Source: Mercurialis annua
Taxonomy: Eukaryota > Streptophyta > Magnoliopsida > Malpighiales > Euphorbiaceae
Reading direction: 5' to 3'
NCBI RefSeq assembly: GCF_937616625.2
Contig: NC_065573.1
Span: 18,057,001-18,121,000 of the forward strand
DNA length: 64,000 nt
Shown one piece after another: positions 35,335-48,200 of the stretch. Positions within the stretch are counted from its first letter, which is position 1. Each line of letters starts with the position of its first letter. The notes under the pieces were generated by a model. It saw only the letters and a list, made by a program, of their open reading frames with translations, was not told where the DNA came from and made no database searches. The position numbers were made by a program, and so were the translations under genes.

Positions 35335-35656
35335 CATTCCTAAGAATGAAACTAACAATTCTAAAAAACAAAGCCCACAAGGCAACACCCAAAGTACACG
35401 AAATAAGGCACAACAGCCAATAATTCATCCAAAGTATAAATATTTAAATATTCCAAAGTAAAGCATCAATAACACATAAGACCGACGCACAACATTCTTA
35501 AAGGTGAAGGTAGAAAGTTTTGAAAACAAAAGATGACGTTTCAAAAGATAAGACTTGAATCCTAATTCCGCAGTAGACCCTATGACACAACAACATTTAA
35601 CATGCCTTAAACAATAAACACATAACATGCAAAATTGGCCTTGGTTTGAAACCAAA

Positions 35657-35668
35657 GCTCTGATACCA
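35657..35668 (-). other. primer binding site of the chromovirus
   Basis: On the minus strand TGGTATCAGAGC lies just inside the 5' LTR end (TCGTGACA at 35673). It is an exact match to the common plant initiator Met-tRNA primer site and fixes the element's orientation. Confidence 0.9.
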
Positions 35669-35672
35669 ACTT

Positions 35673-38342
35673 TGTCACGACCCAATTTCACGGATCGCGA
35701 CCGGCGCTAGGGTATGGGTATGGTTGTACCAAAACCCGTAGCAAGCCTCGCGGATGAACAATCAAACATATAAACTTACAGAAAAACACTGCTCGGGGGC
35801 AACCGAGACTCCAACCTAAGTCTTGCAGTTTATATAACAACATAAATAACAACTTTAAATATCTGAAATGCTCGGCTAAAACCCGAGACTCAACAACATG
35901 CCTTATATATAACAATATAATCCAAAGTATAACATACCAAAGATAATAACAAAACAATAGGACTAATCCGATAATCCAAAATATGATAACCAAAATAATA
36001 AACTAGTTCTACTACGGTCTAAGAGTTTAAACAGTTGACTAGTTTGAAATAACATAAAAACCTCCGAGGAATCAAAGATTCGGAGTTGACCCAACTTTTA
36101 AATCATAAACCTAGAAAATTGGGAAAACAACGGGGTGAGATATACTGAGATGAGTTCATAATGCTATTTATATTTATTAAGATTAAAACCTTAAAACCAA
36201 ATCCTTTTATACTAATGTACTTATATACTTGATTATGGAATACAATATTGAAATGAAACCCAAAGTATAGAACCCAAAGTAGATGGGAACAAATCCTCAT
36301 TGAGCCCAAAGTAAGCCAGACTTATAGTCAGGCAATCCCAAAGTACTTACCGGTGCATACAGTCTCGATACTCCCCTATCGAGTAGCTCGTTCCAATCCA
36401 GATCCATAATCTTTTAAAACAGTTCGTTAACATTTGATATACTAAAATAATTTGCGGTACTTAATAAAGCTGTAAATAACACTACAAACTCACTGCTTGC
36501 ATATCCACGTGATAACCTTGGCAAGCAAGCTAACCCTGTGCAGACTCCAAAGCACGAGCAGACGACGGGTCTAAAAACAAGGTACAAGTTAAAAATCATT
36601 CAACCCCTAACTCTAAGAATACTAGACACCACATATGACTAGCATTTTAATTCACAACCAAAGTACAAGCCGTAGTTAAATATCATCCATACCAACCAAA
36701 CAACAAATAAGGCAAGTTAAGCTTAGATGAGTTCATACTTTTGAAGTTAAATCCGAAGTTCTTAAATACTTAAATAATCATATTTAAAACCAATGAAGTT
36801 CCCAAAGAAGCGTGTTGACCTTAACCACTATATAACTCAACACAACATGTCGGGCGACACAAGTCTAACCCGACCCAATGTATAACCAAAGTTTAAAAAC
36901 CAATCCTTAAATAAAACCAAAATCATTTGAAAGCAAGAACTCAATCCCTAGTTTAACAATGCCACAACCATAAGAAGCAAAAAGCCATATAGCTTGCCAA
37001 CACTTGGCAAGTTTCACCCAATGTATACATCACTTAACAAGTCACCTTAAATAAAATCAATATGACTTAAACATCTTTTAAAGACTTAACTCAAATTTGA
37101 AATACAACTTAAATAGCCTTAAAACCTTTGTAAAAATCTCTACAACTTATATGCCACAACAACCATTAATTATCAAAGCAATCCATAGTAAACTAACATC
37201 CTTTTGTTTGTCAAACACGTTTTATAAAACACAATTTCCAGCCCTTAGTAACTTGATCAAAATCACCCTAAGTAGGCACCATAAGCCAACTATTAACCAA
37301 TAAACACCCAAAGTAACATCTTAATTGCTTATAACCAAACTTTGAAAATAATTTCCAGCAAAGTTAATAACCTTAAACCAGCGAATTAGTTTCATCATAT
37401 ACTCTCTTAACATCTTAATTAAGCATTAGCCAAAGATCATCCACTATTCAATGTATTATAAAGCTTTTAAAGCCAAAACTATATTATAAGATATATTTTC
37501 AGATTTTGAAATATGCCTGAAAAGAATTATAACTCAAAAACTTCAACAAGTTGATTAACCAATCAATTACATTATTCATACCAATCCACCCAAAGTGTAA
37601 GGAACATCCTTAAGCCAAATTAAACATCAAATCAATATTTCCAAATTTATAAAATATAGAATAACATATTTTAAATCCATCACAACCAAGATTTACAAGT
37701 AGTACAACCACCTATCAATCTCTACGCATAAAAAACAAGAGATAGAACCACATACTTTATTGAAATAGAGTAAGAACAACCAACTAGGAGAAACCCAGAA
37801 AATAATAGATCCAAACCAGCTTGCAAACAATCAATACGATAGCTAATGAATCTACAATTGCTAGAAAACCTAATTTAATGATTACCAATGAAAAGAGTGA
37901 TTACAATACTTACAAATGATCAAAATAGGATAGGTAGCTGATAGGAAATGATAATCTGAGAGTGACAGCCGTTTTAGAATTTTAGAAAAAGTGTAAAATG
38001 AGTTTAGGTCGAATAAGGGTGCTATTTATAGAAAACAGCGAACTGAACAGTGCGCAGGTCGCGCCCGCGACACGCAAGTCGCGCCCGCGACACGCAAGTC
38101 GCGCCCGCGACTCAGGGAGATCGCGCCCGCGAGATCCTACTGGAAACGAAAAATAATTATTATTTTTGAAAACGAGCTCGGGATTACTCCGAACCCCGAG
38201 GCCACACCCAAGACATCTTAGAACATAAATAAAAAGGTTTGGAACTTGAAAATCACGATTCCAAGTGGTCGAACCACTCGAACGAACCCCAAAGTGATCA
38301 ATAAGGTTAACGGAACCAATTGAAAATATACGGGGTGTTACA
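35673..38342 (-). repeat. 5' LTR of the chromovirus
   Basis: The 2670-bp LTR runs on the minus strand from TGTAACACCCC (38342) to GGGTCGTGACA (35673). It has an inverted TATA box (CTATAAATAGC, 38021-38031), preceded by the 20-bp-period palindrome array at 38058-38132. It ends with the block shared with other Tekay LTRs. Small ORFs inside are not genes. Confidence 0.9.
38021..38132 (-). promoter_or_regulatory. LTR promoter: TATA box and palindrome array
   Basis: On the minus strand a TATA box (CTATAAATAGC) is preceded by four units with period 20: GTCGCGCCCGCGAC at 38058-38071, 38078-38091 and 38098-38111, and a variant near 38119-38132. Each unit has 6-base arms around CC and the centre CG-CC-CG. 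The other copies of this LTR have two and three units. The position suggests an upstream promoter element, an inference without functional data. Confidence 0.7.
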
Positions 38343-40824
38343 ATAGATCGGTGTACTAATACACTTGTTCTTATGTCGTGTTGGACGGCGCGATGCCAGA
38401 TCTTAAGGTGAGATTTGTAGATACAAATGTTATGTATCATTTCTCTTTAAGTTAAGTTTCAATTTGATTGAATATTTCTTTTGCATAAGAGAATTTAGTG
38501 GAGTTATCGGTTTGAACTGTTATGATAGTATTGTATGATTTAGTGGATTGCAAGTATGGAGTTTGAGAAATATTTTGAGGCTATCGAGTGCACATCTCAC
38601 ACAGGGTAATATTTAGCAAATGTTTTATCGAGGAATTGATTTCACATGAAAATTTGTTAAAGTATTTGAAATGTTTTCATCACGTAATTGTACCCAAACA
38701 TATCATGAACATGCATTTTTATATGTCACAAATCGGGAATTGCATTGAGCACTAAGTATGTTCACTAAATAAAAAGAAAATAAATAATTGGTCCATGCAT
38801 AATAGTACACGCATCATGTGCATTGAAAAAGATTAGAGTTGGATGTAACTCTTTGGAGATGAGAGTGTCATCACCCTGACGCACAATTATGTAAGAATGA
38901 ATTTTATCGATAAGGTGTTTTTATGAAAGATGTTTTGAAACGAACTTGCGAGTCACAGTTTGATAAATTTATTTATAAAGTTGATGGATTTTAAATGGTT
39001 TTGAGTTTTTTATCGAAAGGTAACTAGACAAATACTCTATGATGATAGTGGTGAAATAGGAAGATTGCGTTGCAATGATCAGTTTTATGTTATTTGAATA
39101 ATTGTGTTTTGTAGGAAATAGGATTGGATATAAGGTTGCATTCAATTTTTGTTGTTATAATTGTGATAGAAATTTGAGGTCTGATTGAGAGGCTTGCGTG
39201 TTAGCTTCCGAGTTATGATTTGAGGGTTGTTGGATTAAGAGATTTGGTTATGCTCTACGTGTGTGTTTACACTGTTTTGATTTTAAAAGAATATTCTTAC
39301 ATATTCGATTTTGTTTAAATGTTTTGGTATACTCGTATAAAGATATTGTGTGAACAAAGATATTTTCTTTACATATATTTTTCCATTTTGACAAAAGGAT
39401 AATTTGTTTATCAAGCATTGAATTAAAGAGAATAATTATTTTGTTAGTTGAACGATTTTATTGATTTGCAAACTTGTTTGAAAGTAAGATGTGAAAGCGA
39501 ATTCAAAATACGAATATTTTAAAATTTTAATGTGTTTACAAAACTAGAGGTTTTCCAAAGGTAAAAGCATTTTGGTTTTTGTATTTAAAGAGAGGTATAA
39601 GATGTTAACGTCTTTAAAAGAGAAGTGGTAAATATAAATAAAATGTTTTGTGCTTTGGAAATTTTATTTTCAGTAAGTTTGACTTGAGCATCACCAATGA
39701 CCCGGTTAATGGTGAATTTGATCTAAATGATCTTTTATTTGCGAGGTTACAGTTATATTTGGTGGATTGATTTTGAGAATTTCAGTTTGGTTTGGTTATA
39801 TAAGTTTGCTGATTCGAGGTTAATAGGTTTCGCCAATTAGGGTTGATTGGTTGATTTTGTCAATTTATATTTGTATATCATTTTGATCCGTTGTTGAACC
39901 TTTTTGTGCGCGCGATATGATATTAAGTTTGTGTAATATAAGTGGGATGTGGTTGATGTTTAGTTACCGTAGGTGGTTACAGGCTTTATACTTTTGAAGG
40001 ATTGGAAGAGTCTTTCTGGATGATTTAGTGGTTTAACAATTTATAACTTTTGTTATCATGAGTTAAAGTGGTGTACTCTTGGAGTGTTTTTCCGTGATCT
40101 CATGATTCTTTATTCGTTAATGTTGTTCGACTTGTGGAGAGTCATATCTAGTTGATATATTAGACTAGATCTTTCTTTTGTTATATCGGGTTTATCTATA
40201 TATTTTGTTATGGGATACTTGGTGTTGAGTTGTTAAATAAGTGATAAGGAATGCATGATTCTTATTAGTCGTTATTTCAAGGTTGGCATCGTAAGAATGG
40301 TGATTTAATTTTTGGTTAATTATTACGTTTTGGTAGCATTGTTGGTAGCAGTTAGGACTCGAGCTGGTTATAGGAATCGCCCTTGTGAGCATGTTTAATG
40401 ATTTCTAATTGCATAATATCGAAGGTTCACACTTTGTTTAATCAAGTTATAGTTTGGAGCACTGAACTGTCAATTTTATAATTTTGCGCGTATTTGTTGT
40501 GATAATTTGAGTTTGTTTATTTCTATAAGTGGTGTTTTGAGTTATCATTCGAGGTACAACTTGTCGAGTTGTTGTTACGCAAGTGCGTAGGTTAATGACT
40601 AAAGGTATTCCTATGGTTTTAGTTGGGTTGGTCACTCGATTGAGGAGTGCACTTGGAGAAAGAGCTCGTTATGCATAACTATTATATTTTCTTTCCTTGT
40701 TATACGTTGGGATTATTTCTTGCGTGTTTATTTTTGGGTAGTTATGTGAGATCTATCTTGTTGTTTTATGCTTGTTATGTTTTGTGTTAAAATCGAGGAC
40801 AATTTTATTTTAAGTTGGGGAGAA
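38343..40824 (+). pseudogene. highly decayed Tekay-type internal region
   Basis: No ORF is intact. Near 40590-40675 a plus-strand frame reads SWVGHSIEECTWRKS, clearly related to the VKVLWRNHSVEECTWE chromodomain of the neighbouring element, followed by a purine tract (GTTGGGGAGAAT) and an LTR start at 40825. A block near 38850 ('actctttggagatgagag') is related to 21310 in the pol-less element. This is therefore the 3' part of an older plus-strand relative, cut on the left by the minus-strand chromovirus. Other ORFs here are chance. Confidence 0.55.
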
Positions 40825-41677
40825 TCTAATACCCCTTTTTTTCCGGCTTGTTCCGATGAACATTCCGATGTGTTTCAGGTTGATCTTTGGTGATTTGTTT
40901 CTTTGAAAACTTGATTTGGTGTGCATAACCTTTGTATTGATGTTAGGTCTTGTTTTCGACTTGATTTAGAATTGGTCCGGATTGATTTTTGCATTGTGAC
41001 ACCTCGCCGAGCCTTGTTTGGTATCTTGTATGTGTCACATGTATCATGTGGGTATTCGATGTTGATTTGATTCGTTTCCGGGTAATTATGGTAGATGTGT
41101 TTGAACACTTTTCAAATCTGTCATGCTTTAGTAAAACATCCATATCTCCCAATTGCACCGTCGGATCGGGCCTCCATTTGGATATGTTGTTCCTGAGAGG
41201 ATTTTGTAAAATTTGGTCAGTCGGATCGTGTTTTTGTTGAGTTTGCAGGCACGAAATATAGTTAGCGGTTGCTAACTGACGCTGTTGAGTTCGCGGGCGC
41301 AAACTATGCTTAGCGGGCGCGAACTGACACTGTTCAGTTCGTTGTTTTTCTATAAATAGCACCTTAATTTGACCTAAATCAGATTTTAACCTTTCTAAAA
41401 ACCCTAAAACGGCAGAGACTCAAATTTTGTTCATTCCCTTACCCCTCCCTTGGATAATTGATCACTTGTAAGTATTCCTACCTAGTTTTCATCAAATTAA
41501 TCTATGGTGTCATGGTTGTTTCGATTTAGATTCTTTAGCTATTGTGTTTGATTGTTGTAGGCTGATGTTGAATTATTTTTTCAAGGTTTTGTTGTTCTTT
41601 GTCAAATCATGAGGTATGTGTTCCTAATTTCTTGTTTGATGCTTTAAGATTTGTGGGTTATTGATCTATACTGATAC
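40825..41677 (+). repeat. old Tekay-type LTR, 5' part
   Basis: It starts TCTAATACCCC (the usual TG mutated to TC) directly after a polypurine tract. It contains a GC-rich stretch with AGTTCGCGGGCGC and TTAGCGGGCGCGAACT (about 41290-41330; centre CG-GG-CG), then a TATA box CTATAAATAGC at 41350-41360. At 41678 another LTR start with related sequence takes over. Confidence 0.65.
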
Positions 41678-43795
41678 TGTAATATCCCGTATTTTTCTCG
41701 TTATGTTTTTACTTGATTTAGGATTGGTTCTTGCATTGAGACACCTTGATTGAGCCTTGTATTTTATCTTGTATGTTACACATGTATCGTGTGGGTATTA
41801 GATATTGATTCGATTCATTTTCGGGTGTTTATTGAAGTTGTTTTTCCATATTTTCCAGAACTGCCATGTGTTATTAAAACATTGATATCTCACAATTGAA
41901 CGGTCGGATCGGGCTCATCTTTGGATATGTTGTTCCGAAGAGGATTCAATGAAATCTGGTCGGTTGGATTTTTATTTGGAGGTTTCTAACTCTAAAAATA
42001 TCTTTTAAACAGTAGGCTCTAATTGCAGCCCAAGTAAAGCCCGCAGGAGTCTATAAATAGACCCCTTAAGTTGCAAACCCTAGCCCCCATTAACCTCCAA
42101 ACCCTAAAAACGAGTTTTTTCACTCAAAGAAATTGATTTCTTATTTCTAACAAGTCCGGATGCGATTCATTCCGCTAAGAATATGATTTTACATCCTACT
42201 CGCAAGATCTACGCGATTTCTACGTTGTGTTCTTCGTTGGAGGCTTGTGGATTAAATTCAATTCAGTCCAACCCCTTGAACCTTGGGTTAATAAATCATT
42301 TATCTTATTGTTCATCATACTTAGGTATTATTTTCATATCCTTTTGATTCATGGATTCATTGTTATGTGATTTTACCTAGAAATGCATAATATATGATTT
42401 TAATGAAGTGAATTGTTGCTATTGTCATGCGATGCTTATGCTACTGAGTTTGTATGGATAAAATGATTGTTTGTACATATATAAACTGATGTTACATGTT
42501 TTGAAAAGCGTTTGGCATGATTCATCAATGTTAGGATTTTTCTAGCAATTGTTGTATTCTAATCGATTTGGTAGTTTGAATCTATGAAATTGGGATTCTA
42601 TGCTTAGGTTACTGATATGTATGATATGTTTGATGGATTTGATGTTTATGAACTGATCTTGTTAGTTGTATCAACACTTTGACATGCTGTCGATTGTTTT
42701 AGCTGAAATTGCGTAAAATGGTGAATTTGGGTTCTTTAAGAGTTGTAACCGCATAAATGTTTTGCGATGATGTATCTACTGTTCTAAGATGATATATATG
42801 ATGTTTATATGAGTTAGGATCAATGGCTATATGATTTGGGTTGTCGAATGCATGATTTGGCTTGTTTAGCATGTTTATACAAATTCTAGTGGAAATGCGT
42901 TATCGATTGTTTAAGGGATGTTGGCATGAGTTTAGATCTGAGTTGGTTTGGTATTTTGAAATTATGTATGATATACTACTGATCTAAATGAGTTTGGGAG
43001 TTTGAATTATAAATGTTTTGGTACATGTTGGCTTAGTTTCAAACTAGCTAGTTTTACGCTAAAATGTTTTGATTTCGGATTCGATACTTTGTAATGACTT
43101 AAGATATGAATTAATTTTATATTATTGATTATGGCATGTATATGAACTGATCTAAGGGGTTTTGGTTTGGCGATTCATGTTTGGTCTCGTTTTGGGCTAA
43201 GTGCCATGAATTCTTAATTGGCTTGATGTTGTGAAAAATATGTTAATTGATTCCAAATGTTTTGCTATGGTATGTGTTATATAAAATGTGATTATTAAGT
43301 ATGCTAGGGCTGTTGTATATTGGTGTTTGGCTTATTTGGTTGTGTTTGTCCTTTGGGGACTTTTATCAAACACTTTATAATCATGATGCTATACTTGGGT
43401 TACAATTAGTTCTAATTGCGGACTCGAGAGAGCGGATTAGGCATTTTAGAAAGACTTGACCCGAACCAATTACTCAATCAACCCCGGTTACCTAGGAACG
43501 TTTTCAAACCTAATTAGCAACCTCTAAGCGCCTTTTACCTATTTGTTATATCCGTTTAGTAATTGATCATTTAATTTATTAATTGCTAGCTTTAGTTATT
43601 TATTGCTTGCTTAGTAGTTAAATTGTTAACTTTATTAGCTTTAAATTCCGTAGTTATTAATCCAAATCAAATTGCTTGTTTGCTTTCCGAATTGAAAATC
43701 AAAATCCTAGTTCGTTCACTTTAAACCTCTTGTCTCCGTGGGATCGACACTCGACTTGTCGAGTTACTACAAGTTAGCGAGTAAAATTGCTAACA
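41678..43795 (+). repeat. LTR region ending at an Athila primer site
   Basis: It begins TGTAATATCCCG, and its first 250 bp are related to the LTR at 40825. It has a TATA box (TCTATAAATAGA, about 42048) and ends ...GCTAACA at 43795, followed by an Athila-type primer site. The last part ('gtgggatcgacactcgac') is characteristic of Athila LTR tails. I cannot tell whether this is one 2.1-kb LTR or a Tekay-like LTR start fused to an Athila LTR. No 3' LTR partner was found in the window. Confidence 0.6.
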
Positions 43796-43801
43796 AGTTT
43801 T

Positions 43802-43819
43802 TGGCGCCGTTGCCGGGGA
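43802..43819 (+). other. primer binding site, Asp-tRNA type (Athila)
   Basis: TGGCGCCGTTGCCGGGGA lies six bases after the LTR end. This is the well-known Athila-clade primer site, complementary to the 3' end of an Asp tRNA. It is not a tRNA gene. Confidence 0.9.
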
Positions 43820-43968
43820 CAAGATTGTGTTTAATTGATTGAAAGTATTTTGAAATTCGGTCGAGTTAGCGTTATTTTCTGTTTTTGGTTTTATCGTTCA
43901 TTTATTGTCTTTCGTAGTTTACACTCGGTTTTCTTGTTTTTGTATGTGTAGGAACTTGATCTTCGTGT

Positions 43969-45297
43969 ATGCACAATACGCGACGAGCAAATCTCCCATT
44001 AGAACCTTTCCAAGATAACCTTGGTAACTACGAAAGAGGTGTAAGAAGAAGAGCCTGTATACCCGAAGTCATGAACAACGAAGGAATTGACTATGAGGAA
44101 GAGGAGAGGTTCAATCCTCTAATGGAAGGAGGGGAACAACAATATCCACCCATCCCTCCATTAGGGAATGTGAACCGACCAAGGCAACAAGAACGGCCAA
44201 GGGATGATCGCCCCCAAGTGCACCCACAAGTGCAAAATCAACAAAGGCAAACTTTGGGCAAGTTTTTCTTGCCGGATGTGGATAATGCCACTTTCGGATG
44301 CTTTGCAATGCCAGTTCAAGCGGCAACTTTTGAGATCAAGCCTAGTACAATACAACTTTTGGAAACCGTTGTGCCTTCTTTGGGTTGAGTCACGAGGATC
44401 CTAATGAGCACATCGCCAAGTTTTTGGGTGTTCTAAACACGTTCAAGCTTCATGGGATAACCGCGGACCAAATAAAGCTTCGGATGTTCCTCTTCTCCTT
44501 GAGGGACAAAGCTAGCATATGACTACATTCTCTACCAAATGAGTCAATTCACAATTTGAGGGAGTTAGCTCAAGCCTTCCTCAACAAATACTTCCCCCAT
44601 GGCAAGACTAAAAAGTTAACAAAAGACATACTCGAGTTTGTCCAATTCGAAGGGGAGTCATTTCATGAGGCTTGGGAACGCTTTAAGGATCTACAACGGA
44701 GTGTGCCTCATCATCGGCTTAATAGAGAGCTTGTTATACAAATATTCTACGATGGGACAAATGTCACTACTAGGGCAACTATTGATGCGGCGTCGGGAGG
44801 ATCCCTAATGCAAAAGACTTATGAAGAAGCTCTTGATTCGGTGGAGAAATTGGCCATAGTTAGTAGTGCATGGGGGCCCATAGATAGAAGAACACCGCCT
44901 AGCCAAAAGTCGCTCATGACTCTTGACCAAGTGAGGGAAATGGAGGCCATAAAAGCAACAAACGTTTCGCTCCAAGCTCAAGTGGATGCTATCAAGAAAT
45001 AAGTCGCTCCTATGCTAAAATAATGCTCCGGTGTCTTATGTTCAAGTCAGTTGTGAATTTTGTGGTGATTTTAACCATTGGGGAGGTGAATTCCTAGTTA
45101 TGGGGCAAGCTTTGAGTGAGAAAGTGAACTACATTGGGGGACAAAGGCAAGCTAATGACCCTTATTTTAACACCTACAACCCCGGATGGAGGAATCATCC
45201 AAACTTCGGATGGAGAAATCAAGAGGGGCAAGACAATGCTCAAGCTCCACCACAACAAGCGGGACCAAGTTTCCAAGGTGGAAATAGACCTCCACAA
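43969..45297 (+). pseudogene. Athila gag, N-terminal and central parts
   Basis: The start MHNTRRANLPLE is followed by an acidic and proline-rich N-terminus. After a frameshift near 44385 the central gag domain continues with HEDPNEHIAKFL, LAQAFLNKYFPHGK and EGESFHEAWERFKDL, typical of the Athila Retrotrans_gag domain. A stop follows near 44520 and more near 45000. A zinc-knuckle-like EFCGDFNHWGGEF is degenerate. At 45297 the frame is cut by the nested LTR element and resumes at 49041. Gag packages the element's RNA; this copy cannot be translated in one piece. Confidence 0.8.
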
Positions 45298-48200
45298 TGT
45301 TGGCAATTAATCGCAAGTGTACGATATTGCTCAAGTAATATAACTTGGAAGACCAAGTATCGATCCCACAAGGAGCAATGAATTAAACAACTAATTTCTA
45401 ATATTCTTTAATTGGCTAGTGGAAAAATAAATGGATTTGTGTAAACTAAATAAAATCTAACTTAAATTAACTCAAGTAATTAAACTAAAAATCTGAAATT
45501 AAACAAATAAATTGAGGTTTAAACAATAATGGCAAAAAGCTCAAGGATTGATAATTCCAAATAAACTAGTAAAAGAATGGATTAAAACTTATTTAGTGAT
45601 TTTATTGTGAATCAAGCTATTCTAATGCACCGAATCCCGCTCTCTCAAGCCTCAAAGATTCAAATAAAATCACAACCTAATTAACTAATCAATTATTAAC
45701 TTGCTCTCACAATATTAAAATTGAATTAAAGAACTAAATTGTAATTATGAAGCAAACTCAATGACTACCTAAATTCCAACCCGCTCTCACGACGTTTTCC
45801 TCTAAGTTTTTAATTACCTATGTCTATTTAATTAACAATCTCTCAATTAGTTAATAAAACACAAAATCATGAACTAAGTGATCAATTTAATTCAAGCATT
45901 AATCTTAGTAATTAAAACACAATTTTACTCACTTAATAAATCCTAATCCAATTCGAAAACTAATCTAAGTGTTCATATCAATCCCCGAACAAAGGATTTA
46001 GTTACGCATGCTTAAGCTTAAATTAAACAAAGAAGAAGATGAAGAATTAAACATAATTAGAACAATAAATACCGAAGTTGTGAATTTCGGAAGAATCGTC
46101 TAGATTAAACTTGAAATCTTCACAATCGTTCTTTGCAGAAACTAATAATAAACTACTTATAAACTGCTGGGAAACAGAAGCTAAAACGCTATTTTAAGAG
46201 AACGAAAATAAAACTAATGTATTCTAATCATTAAAACTAGTCTATTACAAGGTCTTTATATAGTGGAGGAAGCTCTGGAATATTCTAAGTTGATTTTCGA
46301 ATCGAATTTGAAATAGGAGTTTCGGTTGGAGTCGTAAAAGGAGATTAAGTCCAAGTCCAATTCTGATTAGGCAAATTTCACCTCTTTCTCGTTCGTACCT
46401 TCAAGTCTCGTTCGAGACATGCCCAAATTCTTCATGGTTCTCGTTCGTACCTTCACTTCCCGTTCGAAAAAGCCTTGACTGAGAACAAATTCTCGTTTGC
46501 CCATCCTTGGTTCGAACGAAACCTTCATATTTTCTCTTGAGTCTCGTTCGAGAATGGCTTTCTCATTCGAGACTCAAGCTTTTTCTTCATGGTTCCCGTT
46601 CGAGAATTGTGTTTTTCGAACGGGAACATCTCTTTACTGCACAAGTTTCGTTCGAAACTTCTTGATCCTTTTTTCACGACGTTAATTTCTTCGTCCGCAA
46701 GCTACGCTTTTACTCCAACGGTCAATCCATCATTAATTAGCTCCAAATACTCGATTTTCACCTAATTTCCACTGAAACACTAACAAACACTATCAAACAT
46801 AAAAAATGCTAAATAATGTATAAAATTAATACTAAACGTGATAAAAACCGAGTAAAATCGATCCTAATTATAGGAGTAAAATACTCCTATCAAACCTCAT
46901 CACACTTAACCTTTGCTTGTCCTCAAGCAAGAAATAAATCTTACTCTACAAAATATGTTAGAAATCCTTAGCATATAACTTAACAATAAATCAATCAAAG
47001 AAATCCTCAACCTATGAACAATACGAACAATCAAAACTTCTAAACCCGCCAACTAAATAACGATGCAATCAAATAACAAATATAACTCAATAACATAACT
47101 CAACACAACAATGGTTACTAACTCATTAGAACAAAGTCAAATTGAATCACACTTAAGTTTCACTATCACTTGCAGGACATGGAAAATAATCAATTTCTCA
47201 CTTAGGCAAATCATAGCACAATTTAGTAAAAACTAAGCTAATGGCATCAATATATCAACGAGTAGGGTATATAACAAAGAAAGCTCACAATTGAAAACAT
47301 GAATATTCACCATAAGCTTGCTCATAGTCCCAGACTCCGATACTTGATTCGGTAATCAACAAAAATCATATGGTCTTTTATTGGGGTTGTAACGTGGCTA
47401 AGGTAAAAGGGTAGGTAAAAAGGATAAAACAAAGGCTAATTATCAACTTAATAGACTATTTATTACTACTATTAACTTCTAGGTTGATCTAACTCCGCTT
47501 TTGCGTTTATGTGAACTCATAATTTTCTTTTCTTTTTGAATTATGCTCTACTTATTGCTTTTTGCAATCTCAGAATTTTTTCTTCTTTTTGAGCTATTAC
47601 TTGCAAATTTTTTAACTCTCTTTTTTTTTCAATCTTTTTCAAGGCGCAACCTTTATCTTTTTAAGCACAATGTAGTTCACTTTTTCTTTTCACTAATCTT
47701 GAGTTTCGAATCACCTATATTCATCATAGTCATAACAAATAATATATTAAGTCGATAAGGTAAACAAAAGAGGTAAAACATAGAACGGTAAATGGTAAAA
47801 TATGGTAAAAACAATAAAAAAGTTTAAGGCTCAAATTGGTGTAATCTAGGGGATAAAGGGTAGTCTATTTAGTGGTCTAAAAGAAAGGTCATGCCTAATT
47901 GCCATAATCATATAATTGTTGAAAACTCAACCGTGTAACTTTGAACGGACACCGAGCAAGTTCTAGGAATAAAACACAAAATCAACACTCACAACAAAGA
48001 AATTAAGCTCAAAACTCTCAAAAGTGTGTAGTGTTATGCCATAAACTCAATTCCTACAAGATTATGCTACTTATGCCAAAAGTTTAAAAACGACTATAAA
48101 AATAAACAATTGACATGTCATGAATCCGCATCAAGTTATTCAATTATGTTTCAACGATTTGAACAAGTCTAAATTTTGAATTCACCCTTATTTCATCGGA

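Larger units (their letters stand above)
30205..38342 (-). mobile_element. degenerate Tekay/Del chromovirus
   Basis: A minus-strand Ty3/Gypsy element. Its 5' LTR is 35673-38342, followed by an intact Met-tRNA primer site, then gag, protease, reverse transcriptase, RNase H, integrase and chromodomain, down to a truncated 3' LTR (30205-30669). The coding region has many stops and frameshifts, and the integrase core is deleted. The truncated 3' LTR joins the LINE-like relic of unit B directly, so no target duplication can be read. Confidence 0.9.

Noticed and set aside
35425..35993. Hydrophobic minus-strand ORFs near the chromovirus primer site
   Set aside because: They fall in the untranslated leader and LTR end; no domain, and the real gag start is at 35334.
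38058..38132. CRISPR-like array (short repeats with regular period)
   Set aside because: Plant LTR context, 20-bp period, spacers of only about 6 bp, and the same motif in other LTR copies: it is a tandem array within a promoter.
40875..41362. Minus-strand ORFs of 77 and 139 codons
   Set aside because: They lie antisense in an LTR, have no recognisable domain, and cross the palindromic promoter region.
43802..43819. tRNA-like sequence
   Set aside because: It is only the 18-base primer binding site complementary to a tRNA 3' end; there is no cloverleaf around it.
46497..46685. 62-codon ORF repeated almost identically at 48639-48827
   Set aside because: The repetition comes from the two LTRs of one element, and the ORF runs through the palindrome cluster; no sign of a protein.
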